Origin: an uncultured Christensenella sp.
GTDB taxonomy: Bacteria; Bacillota; Clostridia; Christensenellales; Borkfalkiaceae
DNA: 59,055 bases
Reading direction: 5' to 3'
Assembly: GCA_910579585.1 (NCBI GenBank)
Contig: CAJTVA010000005.1
Span: 1 to 59,055 of the forward strand
A program made the position numbers and the translations under genes. The stretch's first letter is position 1; each line of letters opens with the position of its first letter. Below, in pieces: positions 6,778 to 14,641 of the stretch. Below the pieces are notes generated by a model that was given only the letters and a program-made list of their open reading frames with translations, was not told where the DNA came from and ran no database searches.

Positions 6778-8022
6778 ATGTTTAACGACATTATAAAAAA
6801 TTTATCACAACTTTTGAAGTTCGATTCCGCCCAAGCCGAGCCCGAAGCGGGCGCGCCGTTTGGCAAAGGCGCGAGAAAATCGCTTGATTATTTTCTGAAC
6901 CTTGCGGCGTTTCTCGGATTCAAAACCAAAAATTACGACGGTTATGCGGGGGAAGTCGAGTTTGGCAAGGGTAAAGATTTTGCCATTCTGGCGCACCTTG
7001 ACGTGGTGCCCGCGGGCTCGGGCTGGACGCACGACCCTTTCGGCGGCGAAATCGATACAGAGAACAGGCGCATCTGGGGCAGGGGCGCGATGGACGACAA
7101 AGGCCCCGCTATATGTGCCCTTTACGCGATGAAAGCACTGTTGGACGAGGGGTTTAAGCCGAACAGAAAAATCAAGCTTATAGTCGGTTGCAACGAAGAG
7201 AGCGGCTGGGGTTGTATAGATTATTACAAGGCGCACGCGACTATGCCCGAAGAGGGTTTTTCGCCCGACGCGGACTTCCCCGTCATCTACGCCGAAAAGG
7301 GTATACTTCACCTGAAGCTCAAGTTTGCCGCGGGCGGGTCGTTCACGGGGCTGAAAGGCGGCGAACGCGCCAATATGGTTTGCGACAGGTGCGAGGTTAT
7401 GGCGCCGCTCGATTCGAACAAAGCCGAACGCTTAGGACTTGAAGCTAGGTGCGGAAAGATTGTCGCGCACGGGAAGTCGGCGCACGGCTCTACCCCTGAC
7501 GAGGGCGTGAACGCGATAAAGCCCGTTTTGGAGTATCTAGGACTGGAGAATATGAAAGACGCGCTGTTCGGTAGCTGTTTCGGGCTTAAAGAGTTGCACG
7601 ACGAGACGGGGTACCTCACCTTTTCGCCGAATATTATCGAGCAGGTCGGCGGGGATATTTTCGTGACCTGTGATATCCGCTACCCTGCCACTTTTAAAAA
7701 AGACGATGTTTTAAGCCGTATAAAAAACGGCGGCGTTGAGTTCGAAACCGTTTCGGAGCAGTCCCCGCTTTACAACGATAAAGAATGCTTTCTTATTAAG
7801 ACTTTATGCGAGGTTTACAACGAGGTGACGGGCAAGAACGTTCAGCCCGTTGCAATCGGCGGGGGAACGTATGCGCGGGCTTTGAAGTGCGGCGCCGCGT
7901 TCGGGCCCGAAGAAACGGGCGAAGAAAGCACCATTCATCAGGCAAACGAATACATCACGTTCGAGAAGATTGAAAAATGTTTTAAAATTTACCGTCTTGC
8001 GATTGAAAGACTTACGAAATAA
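6778..8022 (+). CDS. pepV: M20 family dipeptidase, PepV-like
   Basis: A 414-aa cytosolic zinc metallopeptidase of the M20/PepV group that cleaves dipeptides. Metal and catalytic motifs are present: HLDVVPAGSGW (first His and catalytic Asp), RGAMDDKGP (bridging Asp), CNEESGW (Glu pair), PDADFPVIYAEKG and the C-terminal GGGTYARAL, with the lid segment HGKSAHGSTPDEGVNAI. I start at ATG 6778: the in-frame GTG at 6760 lies inside the promoter -10 region. With that start the mRNA has almost no leader and there is no Shine-Dalgarno. The N-terminus is about ten residues shorter than many PepV proteins. Confidence 0.88.
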   Translation: MFNDIIKNLSQLLKFDSAQAEPEAGAPFGKGARKSLDYFLNLAAFLGFKTKNYDGYAGEVEFGKGKDFAILAHLDVVPAGSGWTHDPFGGEIDTENRRIWGRGAMDDKGPAICALYAMKALLDEGFKPNRKIKLIVGCNEESGWGCIDYYKAHATMPEEGFSPDADFPVIYAEKGILHLKLKFAAGGSFTGLKGGERANMVCDRCEVMAPLDSNKAERLGLEARCGKIVAHGKSAHGSTPDEGVNAIKPVLEYLGLENMKDALFGSCFGLKELHDETGYLTFSPNIIEQVGGDIFVTCDIRYPATFKKDDVLSRIKNGGVEFETVSEQSPLYNDKECFLIKTLCEVYNEVTGKNVQPVAIGGGTYARALKCGAAFGPEETGEESTIHQANEYITFEKIEKCFKIYRLAIERLTK

Positions 8023-8024
8023 TG

Positions 8025-8049
8025 CATTATTTCAAGCATATATGGGGGT
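8025..8049 (-). repeat. Gene-end repeat motif, copy C
   Basis: Lies 2 nt after the PepV-like stop and upstream of the next gene. On minus it reads ACCCCCATATATG then CTTGAAATAATG. Unlike the other copies it is in the opposite orientation to the gene it follows. Confidence 0.6.
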
Positions 8050-8072
8050 CTAACGGTTTTTAAGGTGAACGA

Positions 8073-8936
8073 ATGGCGAAAGAAAAGAGAAAAAAACTTT
8101 CAAAAAGAATAATCGCGCTGATTGTTTGCGGAGCTTTCGTGCTTTTTCTTGCGCTGGTTGCGTTCGGGTTGCAAATCGCTTTCTGGGCTTCGCACGGGGC
8201 AATAAAATGCGTTCAGCCGACGTACGGTAAAATCGAGCTGGACGAACACCTTGACGGCGACCTCACCGACGATGATTACGAGGTTTTGTACAGGCAGACG
8301 GGGCTTACTAAAATAGGAATTGACCGTGCGCTTGCTTACGGAGATGCGGGCAAACGGAGAATTAAAAGCATTCAGGACGCGTTTTTTAAGCCGCACACGG
8401 TTATGAACGGGCAGGTTGCGCCCTACGCTTGCACCGACTATATCGAAACGCATATCCCGAATATTTATCTTGAAGACGGGGATGTCGTTATTACCTCTTC
8501 CACTCACATTTCCTGGGTGCGTATCGGGCACGCGGGGCTTGTCACCGACGGAAGTCTTGAAAGAGTTTTGCAGGCGAATGCATACGGAACGTACAGCAGG
8601 ATTGGCTCGATAAGCGAATTTACCGACAGGGTTAATTTTATAATTCTGCGCCCCGACCCCGAAAAAATAAGCGAAAACGTCATCGGGCGGGTTGTGGAAT
8701 ATGCAAAGACCGAACTCGTCGGAATTCCGTACGAGGGCTTGGCAGGGCTTCTTACCAACAAAAGCGGAATCGGCAAGACGCAGTGCGCGCACATTATCTG
8801 GTATGCGTATAAGCAGTTCGGAATCGATTTGGACAGCAACGGCGGGTGTATGGTCGTGCCGTACGATTTGTCGCACTCTGCCTATTTGCAGCCAGTGCAG
8901 GTTTTCGGGTTCGATTTGGACGAACTTTGGAGATAA
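8073..8936 (+). CDS. Membrane-anchored permuted papain-fold (YiiX-like) hydrolase
   Basis: A 287-aa protein with a basic N-terminus and one membrane helix (about residues 14-35), then an extracellular domain. GDVVITSS...IGHAGLVTDG holds a conserved His near residue 152, and KTQCAHIIWYAYKQFG a Cys near residue 237. His-before-Cys order is that of the circularly permuted NlpC/P60 (YiiX/YaeF) hydrolases, which act on peptidoglycan or acyl/amide bonds. The substrate is not known. AAGGTG precedes the ATG. It lies outside the element, so it is not that element's missing VirB1-type hydrolase. Confidence 0.65.
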   Translation: MAKEKRKKLSKRIIALIVCGAFVLFLALVAFGLQIAFWASHGAIKCVQPTYGKIELDEHLDGDLTDDDYEVLYRQTGLTKIGIDRALAYGDAGKRRIKSIQDAFFKPHTVMNGQVAPYACTDYIETHIPNIYLEDGDVVITSSTHISWVRIGHAGLVTDGSLERVLQANAYGTYSRIGSISEFTDRVNFIILRPDPEKISENVIGRVVEYAKTELVGIPYEGLAGLLTNKSGIGKTQCAHIIWYAYKQFGIDLDSNGGCMVVPYDLSHSAYLQPVQVFGFDLDELWR

Positions 8937-8961
8937 TTTGTAATTTACCGAAACAAATTGT

Positions 8962-8990
8962 TTGACAAAAAAAATTTTATTTACTATAAT
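8962..8990 (+). promoter_or_regulatory. Consensus promoter of the tRNA-Arg locus
   Basis: TTGACA (8962-8967), 17-nt spacer, TATAAT (8985-8990): a perfect sigma-A consensus. It drives the tRNA-Arg region; after integration it would read through the broken tRNA pieces into the element's intact tRNA-Arg. Confidence 0.85.
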
Positions 8991-9024
8991 AATTTAGCCG
9001 TCTGAAACGGCGGCGGTATTTTAT

Positions 9025-9089
9025 GCGCTGTTAGCTCAACCGTAAAGGGCGTTGGCTTATGAGTGCAGGCAAAGGCTTTTGCCTTTGGT
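9025..9089 (+). pseudogene. Decayed tRNA-Arg 5' fragment
   Basis: GCGCTGTTAGCTCAAC repeats the start of the fragment at 9110, including the preceding TTTTA-GC context, but the D arm and anticodon region are altered (GGCTTATGAGTGCAGG then CAAAGG) and there is no T arm or acceptor 3' strand. It ends in a hairpin (GGCAAAGGC/GCCTTTG). Probably a remnant of an earlier duplication or integration at this locus. Confidence 0.55.
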
Positions 9090-9109
9090 AATTTAATTCA
9101 ATATTTTAC

Positions 9110-9156
9110 GCGCTGTTAGCTCAACTGGATAGAGCGTTGGTCTACGGAACCAAAGG
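9110..9156 (+). pseudogene. 5' half of the interrupted native tRNA-Arg(ACG)
   Basis: Acceptor 5' strand GCGCTGT, complete D arm, anticodon stem TTGGT/ACCAA and loop CTACGGA (anticodon ACG), then the sequence leaves the tRNA after CAAAGG. Its acceptor pairs 7 of 7 (one G-U) with ACGGCGC at 41071-41077, 32 kb away, and joined at CTACGGAACCAAAGG the two halves make a normal tRNA. This is the attL side of the element. Confidence 0.75.
9142..9156 (+). repeat. attL core direct repeat
   Basis: CTACGGAACCAAAGG is identical to 41037-41051. It spans the anticodon loop and 3' anticodon stem of tRNA-Arg, a frequent target of tyrosine integrases. Confidence 0.75.
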
Positions 9157-9190
9157 TCAAATGCGCCCAAAACTTAATATTTGTCAACCT

Positions 9191-9267
9191 GCACCCTTAG
9201 CTCAATTGGATAGAGCGTTGGTCTACGGAACCAAAGGCTGGGGATTCGAGCTCCTCAGGGTGCGCCA
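9191..9267 (+). tRNA. tRNA-Arg(ACG), intact, inside the element
   Basis: A full cloverleaf: acceptor GCACCCT/AGGGTGC, D stem GCTC/GAGC, anticodon stem TTGGT/ACCAA with loop CTACGGA (anticodon ACG), T stem GGGGA/TCCTC with TTCGAGC loop, discriminator G and encoded CCA. Its acceptor differs from that of the split native gene (GCGCTGT/ACGGCGC). It lies between the left att core and the integrase, so it appears to be carried by the element and to replace the gene it breaks. The host promoter at 8962-8990 is upstream and a terminator follows at once. Confidence 0.93.
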
Positions 9268-9304
9268 AAAACGGTTAAAATCAGTCGATTTTGACCGTTT
9301 TTTC
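9268..9304 (+). terminator. Terminator after tRNA-Arg
   Basis: AAAACGGTTAAAATC pairs with GATTTTGACCGTTTT (one G-U) over a 4-nt loop, followed by TTTC. It begins one base after the encoded CCA. Confidence 0.75.
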
Positions 9305-9327
9305 TATGTTTTTATGCCGTTTTATGA

Positions 9328-9472
9328 GTTAGAACGACCTTTCAGTAAGTTGTTCTAACAATTTCTAACCTTTTGGGTTAGAAAAATTATAGAGAATTCA
9401 ATAAGAAAAGTCAACAATAGAAAATCGGCAAAAACGCATTTTTCTAACCTTTTTTCTAACCTTTTTCTAAAA
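9328..9472. promoter_or_regulatory. Clustered TTCTAACC repeats, probable integrase/Xis arm sites
   Basis: The 400-nt gap 9268-9667 has no gene but carries seven copies of TTCTAAC(C) or its complement, at 9328, 9352, 9363, 9376 (a dyad with 9363), 9442, 9454 and 9465. Related copies occur at the other end of the element (40820, 40832, 40946). Such iterated sites near both att ends are what the N-terminal arm-binding domain of Tn916-type integrases recognises. Confidence 0.6.
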
Positions 9473-9581
9473 TCGTATGCAGAGCCGTTGCTCATTTTGA
9501 TTTATAGGCATTGTTAAAAATCTATCAAACTTTTTCTTTATGGATAGTAAAACAGCCACGATAATCAGGTACTTTATAGAG

Positions 9582-9636
9582 AAATAAATAGCCCACCGTC
9601 TTCAATCATGAAGTATGGGTGGGCTACATTTATTTT
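9582..9636 (-). terminator. Terminator after the YdeI-like gene
   Basis: AAATAAATAGCCCACC and GGGTGGGCTACATTTATTT form a long inverted repeat 32 nt past the stop codon. Flanking A/T tracts allow it to work on both strands. Confidence 0.65.
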
Positions 9637-9667
9637 TCAAATGTTGGACGCTAAATTGAAATTTATC

Positions 9668-10228
9668 TTACATCGGTTTTAGATTTTTATTAAGCCGTTC
9701 TACCATCCACGCAATTCTCTTTTCGCGCCCCGTGTCCGTTTTGGCATCTAAATATGCTTTTACATACGTTTTCTTTACCGATATTGACATTGCCGAAAAA
9801 TTTGTATAAGCAGGCTCATAGGCTTTCAAAATTTCGGCAAGCGCGGCAATTTGTTCTTCCGTAACCGCCGCAGGTTTCGGGGCATACCATTGTCCGTTTT
9901 GTTTTGCTTCCTCGATTTTCTTTCTGCCGAAGTCAGTCATAAGTCCCCGTTCTTCGAGAACTTTTACCAAAGTCTTGTTTTTCTCCGACCACTTGCAGTT
10001 CGCTCTGCGCATAGAAAAATACTTTTTATAGGTATTGTTATCAATGCTTTGCATTTGTCCGTCAATCCAACCAAAGCAAAGTGCTTCTTCCAATGCTTCG
10101 TCTGCTTTAATCGTTTTCGGATTGCCGTGCTTACCAAACAAAAGCCAAACGCCATCGGTAGAAAGACAATTTTCAGATAGCCAATTTCGGAATTCCGCTC
10201 TTTCCGAAAATACCAATATATCGTTCAT
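9668..10228 (-). CDS. YdeI/OmpD-associated family protein
   Basis: A 186-aa protein of the YdeI/OmdA family (conserved WLLFGKHGNPKTI, CFGWIDGQMQSID, YFSMRRANCKWSEKN and the C-terminal KTYVKAYLDAKTDTGREKRIAWMVERL). Members have been linked to resistance to cationic peptides or bacteriocin stress, but the biochemical role is unknown. The start is ATG 10228, with GGCGGAG 7 nt upstream, not the in-frame TTG at 10243. It has its own promoter and terminator, so it is a separate cargo gene at the left end of the element. It ends Met-stop, like its neighbours. Confidence 0.8.
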   Translation of the reverse strand: MNDILVFSERAEFRNWLSENCLSTDGVWLLFGKHGNPKTIKADEALEEALCFGWIDGQMQSIDNNTYKKYFSMRRANCKWSEKNKTLVKVLEERGLMTDFGRKKIEEAKQNGQWYAPKPAAVTEEQIAALAEILKAYEPAYTNFSAMSISVKKTYVKAYLDAKTDTGREKRIAWMVERLNKNLKPM

Positions 10229-10264
10229 TTTTCTCTCCGCCAAATTACTGTTTATCGTACAATC

Positions 10265-10293
10265 ATTATAGCAAAAACTAATGACAAAAGCAA
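10265..10293 (-). promoter_or_regulatory. Promoter of the YdeI-like gene
   Basis: On minus: TTGCTT (10293-10288), 17-nt spacer, TATAAT (10270-10265), 37 nt before the chosen ATG. It lies in the int-ydeI gap, so the cargo gene is expressed independently of int. Confidence 0.65.
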
Positions 10294-10311
10294 TGATTAT
10301 GGGGCTGTTCT

Positions 10312-11661
10312 TTACATTTGTGCAGGTCGTTTTGCGAACTTTCCCGTTTCCTTATACACAAGATAGTCTTCCAAACGTTCAATCCCAAGTGCTTGCATTT
10401 CCTTTATAGCGTCCGCAAATACTTTCATAGGCTCTTGCTCTATGGGTGTTGGAACAGCCGTCTGAACGGGCTTTTCGCCGCTGTCGTACACGGAAGATAT
10501 AGTTTTTGCAGCCCTAATCTTTGCACTAAAATCAAGGTGCGAATATACGTCGGCAGTCGTACTAAAATTCGAGTGTCCGAGCCATTCCTGTATTTCTTTC
10601 ATAGGCACACCGCTTGCAAGCATATTGCTTGCGCAGCTATGTCGCAAGTCGTGTAATCGAATATGTTTCAAGCCGTGTTCTTTCAGTAGGTCTGCAAACT
10701 TTTTCGTCATGTGGTCTGGATAAATTATCTTGCCGTTTTCTTCTACGCAGACATAATCTAAATACCGTTGGTCGTAAGAGTTGCCGTAGAATTCCTTGTT
10801 TTCTTCAATCTGCGCTCTATGCTTTAATAGAGCTTCTTCGATTGCAGGAATAAGCGGCAATGTGCGGTTGCTCGTTTTGGTTTTGAGTTCGTCGGTAAAA
10901 ATCACTTCCTTGCCAACGACAATCAATTTATGGTTTATGCTTATTAGCTTATGGTCGAAGTCAACGGCACTCCACCGCAAACCCAAAACTTCACTACGAC
11001 GGAATCCGTAGTAAGATGCAAGTAAAAAAGGGATTTCAAGTTTATGACCTTGAATGACCTTAAACAGTTTTTTCATTTCGTTTTTATCGTAGAATGACAT
11101 AGGTACTTTTTCCTTTTTGATAGGTTCGAGAAAATCAAACGGGTTGTCGGGAATAAGTTTTGCTTGATAGGCTTTACGCAACGCAGGGCGAAGAATATTG
11201 TTATGGTGTTTGAGTGAGATTTCTTTTACGCCCCGCGCCCGCAAGTGATCGTAGTATTCATTCAATTCCGTTTCGGTAATATCTATAAGGCGCAATTTTC
11301 TATTATCAAAAAACTTTCTGAACTGCCGTAAGTAGTAACCGCTATATTCGGCGTAAACTTGTGCGGATAATGTTCCTTTAATGCTTTCAATGTATTTAGC
11401 GCAATAATCGGAAAACAGCATTGTAGCGTCGGATTTATCAGCTTCTTTGGGTTGAGCGCGTTGACGTAACTTGTTACGGGCGGCTTCCTGTTGTTCTTGA
11501 AAATCGGTAATTGCCTTATCCAAAATTTCTTTGGCGGCTTTACGGTTTCCGCGTTCTTTTAAGCCTGTGCTAATCCATTTATGCTTTTTCTTGCCGCCTT
11601 CGTCGGTATATGTAATAACACCGTAAAGCATACCGTTTTTTGTCTGAATAGAACCTGTCAT
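10312..11661 (-). CDS. int: Tn916-type tyrosine integrase
   Basis: A 449-aa tyrosine recombinase that integrates and excises the element. Residues 1-60 form an AP2-like arm-binding domain (MTGSIQTKNGMLYGVITYTDEGGKKKHKWISTG region), about 90-180 the core-binding SAM-like domain, and the rest the catalytic domain with YYGFRRSEVLGLRW (first Arg), TKTSNRTLPL (Lys), HIRLHDLRHSCASNML (HxxR), LGHSNFSTTADVYSHL (His and nucleophilic Tyr). It overlaps the excisionase gene by 4 nt. Its place beside attL in tRNA-Arg is as expected. The protein ends ...AQM-stop. Confidence 0.95.
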   Translation of the reverse strand: MTGSIQTKNGMLYGVITYTDEGGKKKHKWISTGLKERGNRKAAKEILDKAITDFQEQQEAARNKLRQRAQPKEADKSDATMLFSDYCAKYIESIKGTLSAQVYAEYSGYYLRQFRKFFDNRKLRLIDITETELNEYYDHLRARGVKEISLKHHNNILRPALRKAYQAKLIPDNPFDFLEPIKKEKVPMSFYDKNEMKKLFKVIQGHKLEIPFLLASYYGFRRSEVLGLRWSAVDFDHKLISINHKLIVVGKEVIFTDELKTKTSNRTLPLIPAIEEALLKHRAQIEENKEFYGNSYDQRYLDYVCVEENGKIIYPDHMTKKFADLLKEHGLKHIRLHDLRHSCASNMLASGVPMKEIQEWLGHSNFSTTADVYSHLDFSAKIRAAKTISSVYDSGEKPVQTAVPTPIEQEPMKVFADAIKEMQALGIERLEDYLVYKETGKFAKRPAQM

Positions 11662-11846
11662 ACAGCCTCCTTGTTCAAATAAGCAATAACGTTGACTTTG
11701 GGTATTTTGTATTCACGTCCGACTTTGCGGGATTTGATTTCGCCGCTCTTGACGAGCTTGTATGCAAGCACTTGTCCGATCTGCAACATTTCCATAAGCT
11801 GTTCAACGCTAACGATGTCGGGATAATCCTTAAATATTTCGCTCAT
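11658..11846 (-). CDS. xis: Excisionase-type HTH protein
   Basis: A 62-aa MerR-like winged-helix excisionase-family protein: VSVEQLMEMLQIGQVLAYKLVKSGEI followed by KSRKVGREYKIPKVNVIAYL. Such proteins bend att DNA and set the direction of tyrosine-integrase recombination. The start is ATG 11846, which overlaps the upstream stop as ATGA, with GAGGGGG before it; the TTG at 11852 is rejected. It overlaps int by 4 nt, so both are translationally coupled. Confidence 0.88.
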   Translation of the reverse strand: MSEIFKDYPDIVSVEQLMEMLQIGQVLAYKLVKSGEIKSRKVGREYKIPKVNVIAYLNKEAV

Positions 11847-12622
11847 AAGCAAGCCCCCTCGTAAAGCGGAACGGTAATATCGTATTGCAAGTCGCTTACT
11901 ATATCGTCTATAAGATTTTCAAAATCGCTTTCTTCAACGTTTTGCAGATTGCCGTAGCCATCGAGCATATAAATATCGGCGTCGTATGTGTTGCCGATAA
12001 AACAGCGCAGACGTGAAAGGTCGGTTGCGTTTTCTTTGACGATATATTCCAAAAGGTCTTCGGTAACAAAATCATACGCGGTAATCTTGTCGGTTATATA
12101 CGAATCTCTATGCTCGTTGTCGAAGTCGGCGCAAGCGTTCCATATATCGCAGTAGTTCTTTTCCATATCGTAACTCAAATCCGCTTTTAGAATTTTGAGT
12201 TGTTCGATAAATTCGGCGCGTTCTAAATCTTCTTCGCCGGCAGCAATAAATTCTCCGAAATGGAACGCCGCAACGGTGTCTTCGTCAATCTGAATTTTGC
12301 GTCCTTGCGTGTCGGTAAACACAACAGGCTTTTCGGAAAGATTTTTAACGTAAACGTAATCGGAAAACCATTTGCCGAAGTAGTCCGTTTGCATATTGAA
12401 ATAATCGGCTTCGCAATCATAAATGCGCGGGTGTTCGTAATAGCTGAAATGCTCTTTATTGAACCGCTCGACAAACTCTTTGAATTCGTCTTCGCTCTCT
12501 ATGTATTTGAGTTCTTCGACAACTTCTTTTCCGCGTTCCGTTAAATCCATATCGCCGTTAAATTCAATACTCGTTATAAGATTGCCGTCGGGTAGAACGG
12601 CGGCAATTTGTCCTCTTGTCAT
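11843..12622 (-). CDS. Acidic protein of unknown function
   Basis: I do not recognise this 259-aa protein. It has no signal peptide or membrane segment. By my count it has about 60 Asp/Glu against about 22 Lys/Arg, spread over its length. Very acidic small proteins on mobile elements are sometimes DNA mimics that block restriction enzymes, and this one lies with three methyltransferase-like genes and an ArdC/LtrC-like gene; that role is only an inference. GGAGG precedes the ATG. It is coupled to xis by an ATGA overlap. Confidence 0.8.
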   Translation of the reverse strand: MTRGQIAAVLPDGNLITSIEFNGDMDLTERGKEVVEELKYIESEDEFKEFVERFNKEHFSYYEHPRIYDCEADYFNMQTDYFGKWFSDYVYVKNLSEKPVVFTDTQGRKIQIDEDTVAAFHFGEFIAAGEEDLERAEFIEQLKILKADLSYDMEKNYCDIWNACADFDNEHRDSYITDKITAYDFVTEDLLEYIVKENATDLSRLRCFIGNTYDADIYMLDGYGNLQNVEESDFENLIDDIVSDLQYDITVPLYEGACL

Positions 12623-12633
12623 AATAAACCTCC

Positions 12634-13740
12634 TTATGCAGCCGTATCTTTCATATACGAGAATAGCGGCAATTCGTAGAGTAATTGTTCTTCGGTCTTA
12701 AACCGTTCCTTGAATACTTTTTCTCGCCATTCCACGCCGTAAAGCTGTCCGAAAAGAGCCATAAGCACGTTTACGGCAATGCTGTTTCCCGCTTGTGCAA
12801 ATATATCGTTTTCGCTCACATTCGGGTATCTTTCGGTCTTACCGTTTTTTCGCTCGTAACGGTATCTGCACTTATAAAAGTCTTTGTCTTCAAACCCCAT
12901 AAAACGTAGCGATTCCGCAGGGATTAGCCTACGGACAGGCTTTTCGCGCGGTGTTCTGTCGTCCAATATGTAATTGCCTTGTTTGGTCGTAAGACAATCA
13001 AAAATGCCGTCGATAGACAGCACTTCGTTGGTCTGTTTGAATTTTGTGTTTCGTATATGTCCGAGCGGCATTATACGGTGTGTGTCCGAGAATTGTTTAT
13101 TATACGGTACTACGTCGGCAAACGATTTTGTAAAGTATTTGTCCGGCACTTTATCTTGCAAAAGGTGTTTTATCCGTATTCCCGAATCGTAACCGTGCGG
13201 AAAGGAAAAGTGTAAATCAAGGTCTTTGCGTATAGCGACAACGAAAATGCGAACGCGGTTCTGTGGCAGGTTAAAGAACTTTGCATTGAGAATTCCTGCG
13301 TGTATCTTATAGCCGAGCGACATAAGCGTATGATAGAACTTGCGGTAGGTCCGTATATGCGTATCGTTCAGAACGGCGGCGACGTTTTCCCATATAACGA
13401 CTTTCGGTTGCGTTTGAGCAATGAGCTTGACGTAATACCACATAAGACTTGACCGTGTGCCTGAGCCTTCTTCGCCGCCTTTACCAAGACCGCTTACGGA
13501 AAAGTCCTGACAAGGCGTACCGCCAACGATAAGGTCAATATCTGTCGGCAACTTTTCGTAGTCGATTTTGGATAAGTCGCCCAAGTTCTTCGTATCGCTC
13601 TCGCCGTGAATGGCGCAGTACGAACGAATTGCAGGTCGGTCGATTTCGCTGAAAAAAGCAAGCTCGTAAGGAATACCGAGTAAGGTCAACGCTTTTTCGG
13701 GCGCGCCGATGCCCGTGCATACAGTAGCAAGTTTTATCAT
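12634..13740 (-). CDS. dcm: DNA (cytosine-5) methyltransferase
   Basis: A 368-aa C5-cytosine methyltransferase. Motif I is LATVCTGIGAPEKAL, motif IV GGTPCQDFSVSG with the catalytic Cys near residue 77, motif VI VIWENVAAVLN, motif VIII QNRVRIFVVAIR and motif X FAQAGNSIAVNVLMALF. The target-recognition region lies between VIII and X (about residues 190-300). No restriction enzyme is next to it, so it is an orphan that probably masks sites in the element before or after transfer. GGGAGGT precedes the ATG. Confidence 0.93.
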   Translation of the reverse strand: MIKLATVCTGIGAPEKALTLLGIPYELAFFSEIDRPAIRSYCAIHGESDTKNLGDLSKIDYEKLPTDIDLIVGGTPCQDFSVSGLGKGGEEGSGTRSSLMWYYVKLIAQTQPKVVIWENVAAVLNDTHIRTYRKFYHTLMSLGYKIHAGILNAKFFNLPQNRVRIFVVAIRKDLDLHFSFPHGYDSGIRIKHLLQDKVPDKYFTKSFADVVPYNKQFSDTHRIMPLGHIRNTKFKQTNEVLSIDGIFDCLTTKQGNYILDDRTPREKPVRRLIPAESLRFMGFEDKDFYKCRYRYERKNGKTERYPNVSENDIFAQAGNSIAVNVLMALFGQLYGVEWREKVFKERFKTEEQLLYELPLFSYMKDTAA

Positions 13741-13751
13741 TTTACCTCCCG

Positions 13752-14633
13752 TTACATTTGAGCGCCGCCCATTGAATATTTGAAAACTTTGGGCGGTTGT
13801 ACGCTCATAGCGTCTTGTATAAGTTTCGCACCGTAAGTTAAGCTGCCGCGCGAGCTATCCCATTTGTCGCGGTATAAGCCGCTGTTGCGGAATATACGGT
13901 CAATCTGCGAAAAGTCGTTCGTCCACCAAGCAAGGATAGAACACAACGCAAAATCGGCGTTGCTGTGTGATTGATAACCGCTCGTATCGCCGCCGTAAAG
14001 CCGTCTGAATTTTTCGCCTTGTCTGCTGTTTTCGATAAGTCGCACCAAGTCGCTGTCGGATTTAGTGCTTTGCGTGTAGATAGGTTCGTAAACCTTTTTC
14101 TTGCCTATGTAGGCGTAGTTTATGTCGGCTATCGTCTGGGTACAGTCTTTCAGTTCGGTAGTTCCCGTCATAAGTTCGCCCGTCATACAGATAAAGCGCG
14201 TCGTATCGTACATTTCCAAGCCTTTATCGTCGTTACGCTTCAAGGCGTCCTTCGGCAACGAGCCTTTAACAAGTATATGAATTCCCGTGCCGCTTACCGA
14301 GCGTTCGGTAAACGTATCGGGCAGTTCGGCAAGCAACTTTCTCGCTTCTTCCGAAAGGATTTCGCCTGTATCTTTGTTAATGGCGTGGTCTATGTCGATA
14401 AACGTGATTCCGCTCGTGAGCGCAAACGTTAAGCCGTGATAGTTATACCGTAGGCAATACCTTTTCGCCGTTTCAAAATCCGCCCAAGTTTCGGGTTCGT
14501 TGCTCTTTGCAAACTTGCCGTCAACAGGGCTGATTATGACTTTCTTCTTTTTGCCGTCATTCGCCGTATAGGTACGGTAGCAAGCCCATTGTTTAAGCGC
14601 TTGCATTTCTACGGGTATGTTCTTAAAGTTCAT
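13752..14633 (-). CDS. Primase-polymerase (AEP/NrS-1-like) protein
   Basis: A 293-aa protein of the bifunctional DNA primase/polymerase type found on phages and ICEs. It begins NFKNIPVEMQALKQWACYR and shows FIDIDHAI (DxD metal pair near residue 80), ERSVSGTGIHILVKG (SxH-like motif) and GLEMYDTTRFICMTGE; a C-terminal helical bundle (ADFALCSILAWWTNDFSQIDRIFRNSGLYRDKW) matches the helix-bundle part of NrS-1-like polymerases. There is no helicase domain. It may prime element replication. The start is ATG 14633 after GAGGTG; the upstream GTG overlaps that site. It ends Met-stop. Confidence 0.78.
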   Translation of the reverse strand: MNFKNIPVEMQALKQWACYRTYTANDGKKKKVIISPVDGKFAKSNEPETWADFETAKRYCLRYNYHGLTFALTSGITFIDIDHAINKDTGEILSEEARKLLAELPDTFTERSVSGTGIHILVKGSLPKDALKRNDDKGLEMYDTTRFICMTGELMTGTTELKDCTQTIADINYAYIGKKKVYEPIYTQSTKSDSDLVRLIENSRQGEKFRRLYGGDTSGYQSHSNADFALCSILAWWTNDFSQIDRIFRNSGLYRDKWDSSRGSLTYGAKLIQDAMSVQPPKVFKYSMGGAQM

Positions 14634-14641
14634 AGCACACC

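Noticed and set aside
8073..8936. The YiiX-like hydrolase as the ICE's VirB1 wall hydrolase
   Set aside because: It lies outside attL, on the opposite strand, beside a host peptidase gene.
9223..9239. Left boundary of the element at the att copy in the intact tRNA-Arg
   Set aside because: The 3' half at 41037-41081 pairs with the acceptor at 9110, not with that of the 9191 tRNA, so the 9142-9156 copy is the better left junction.
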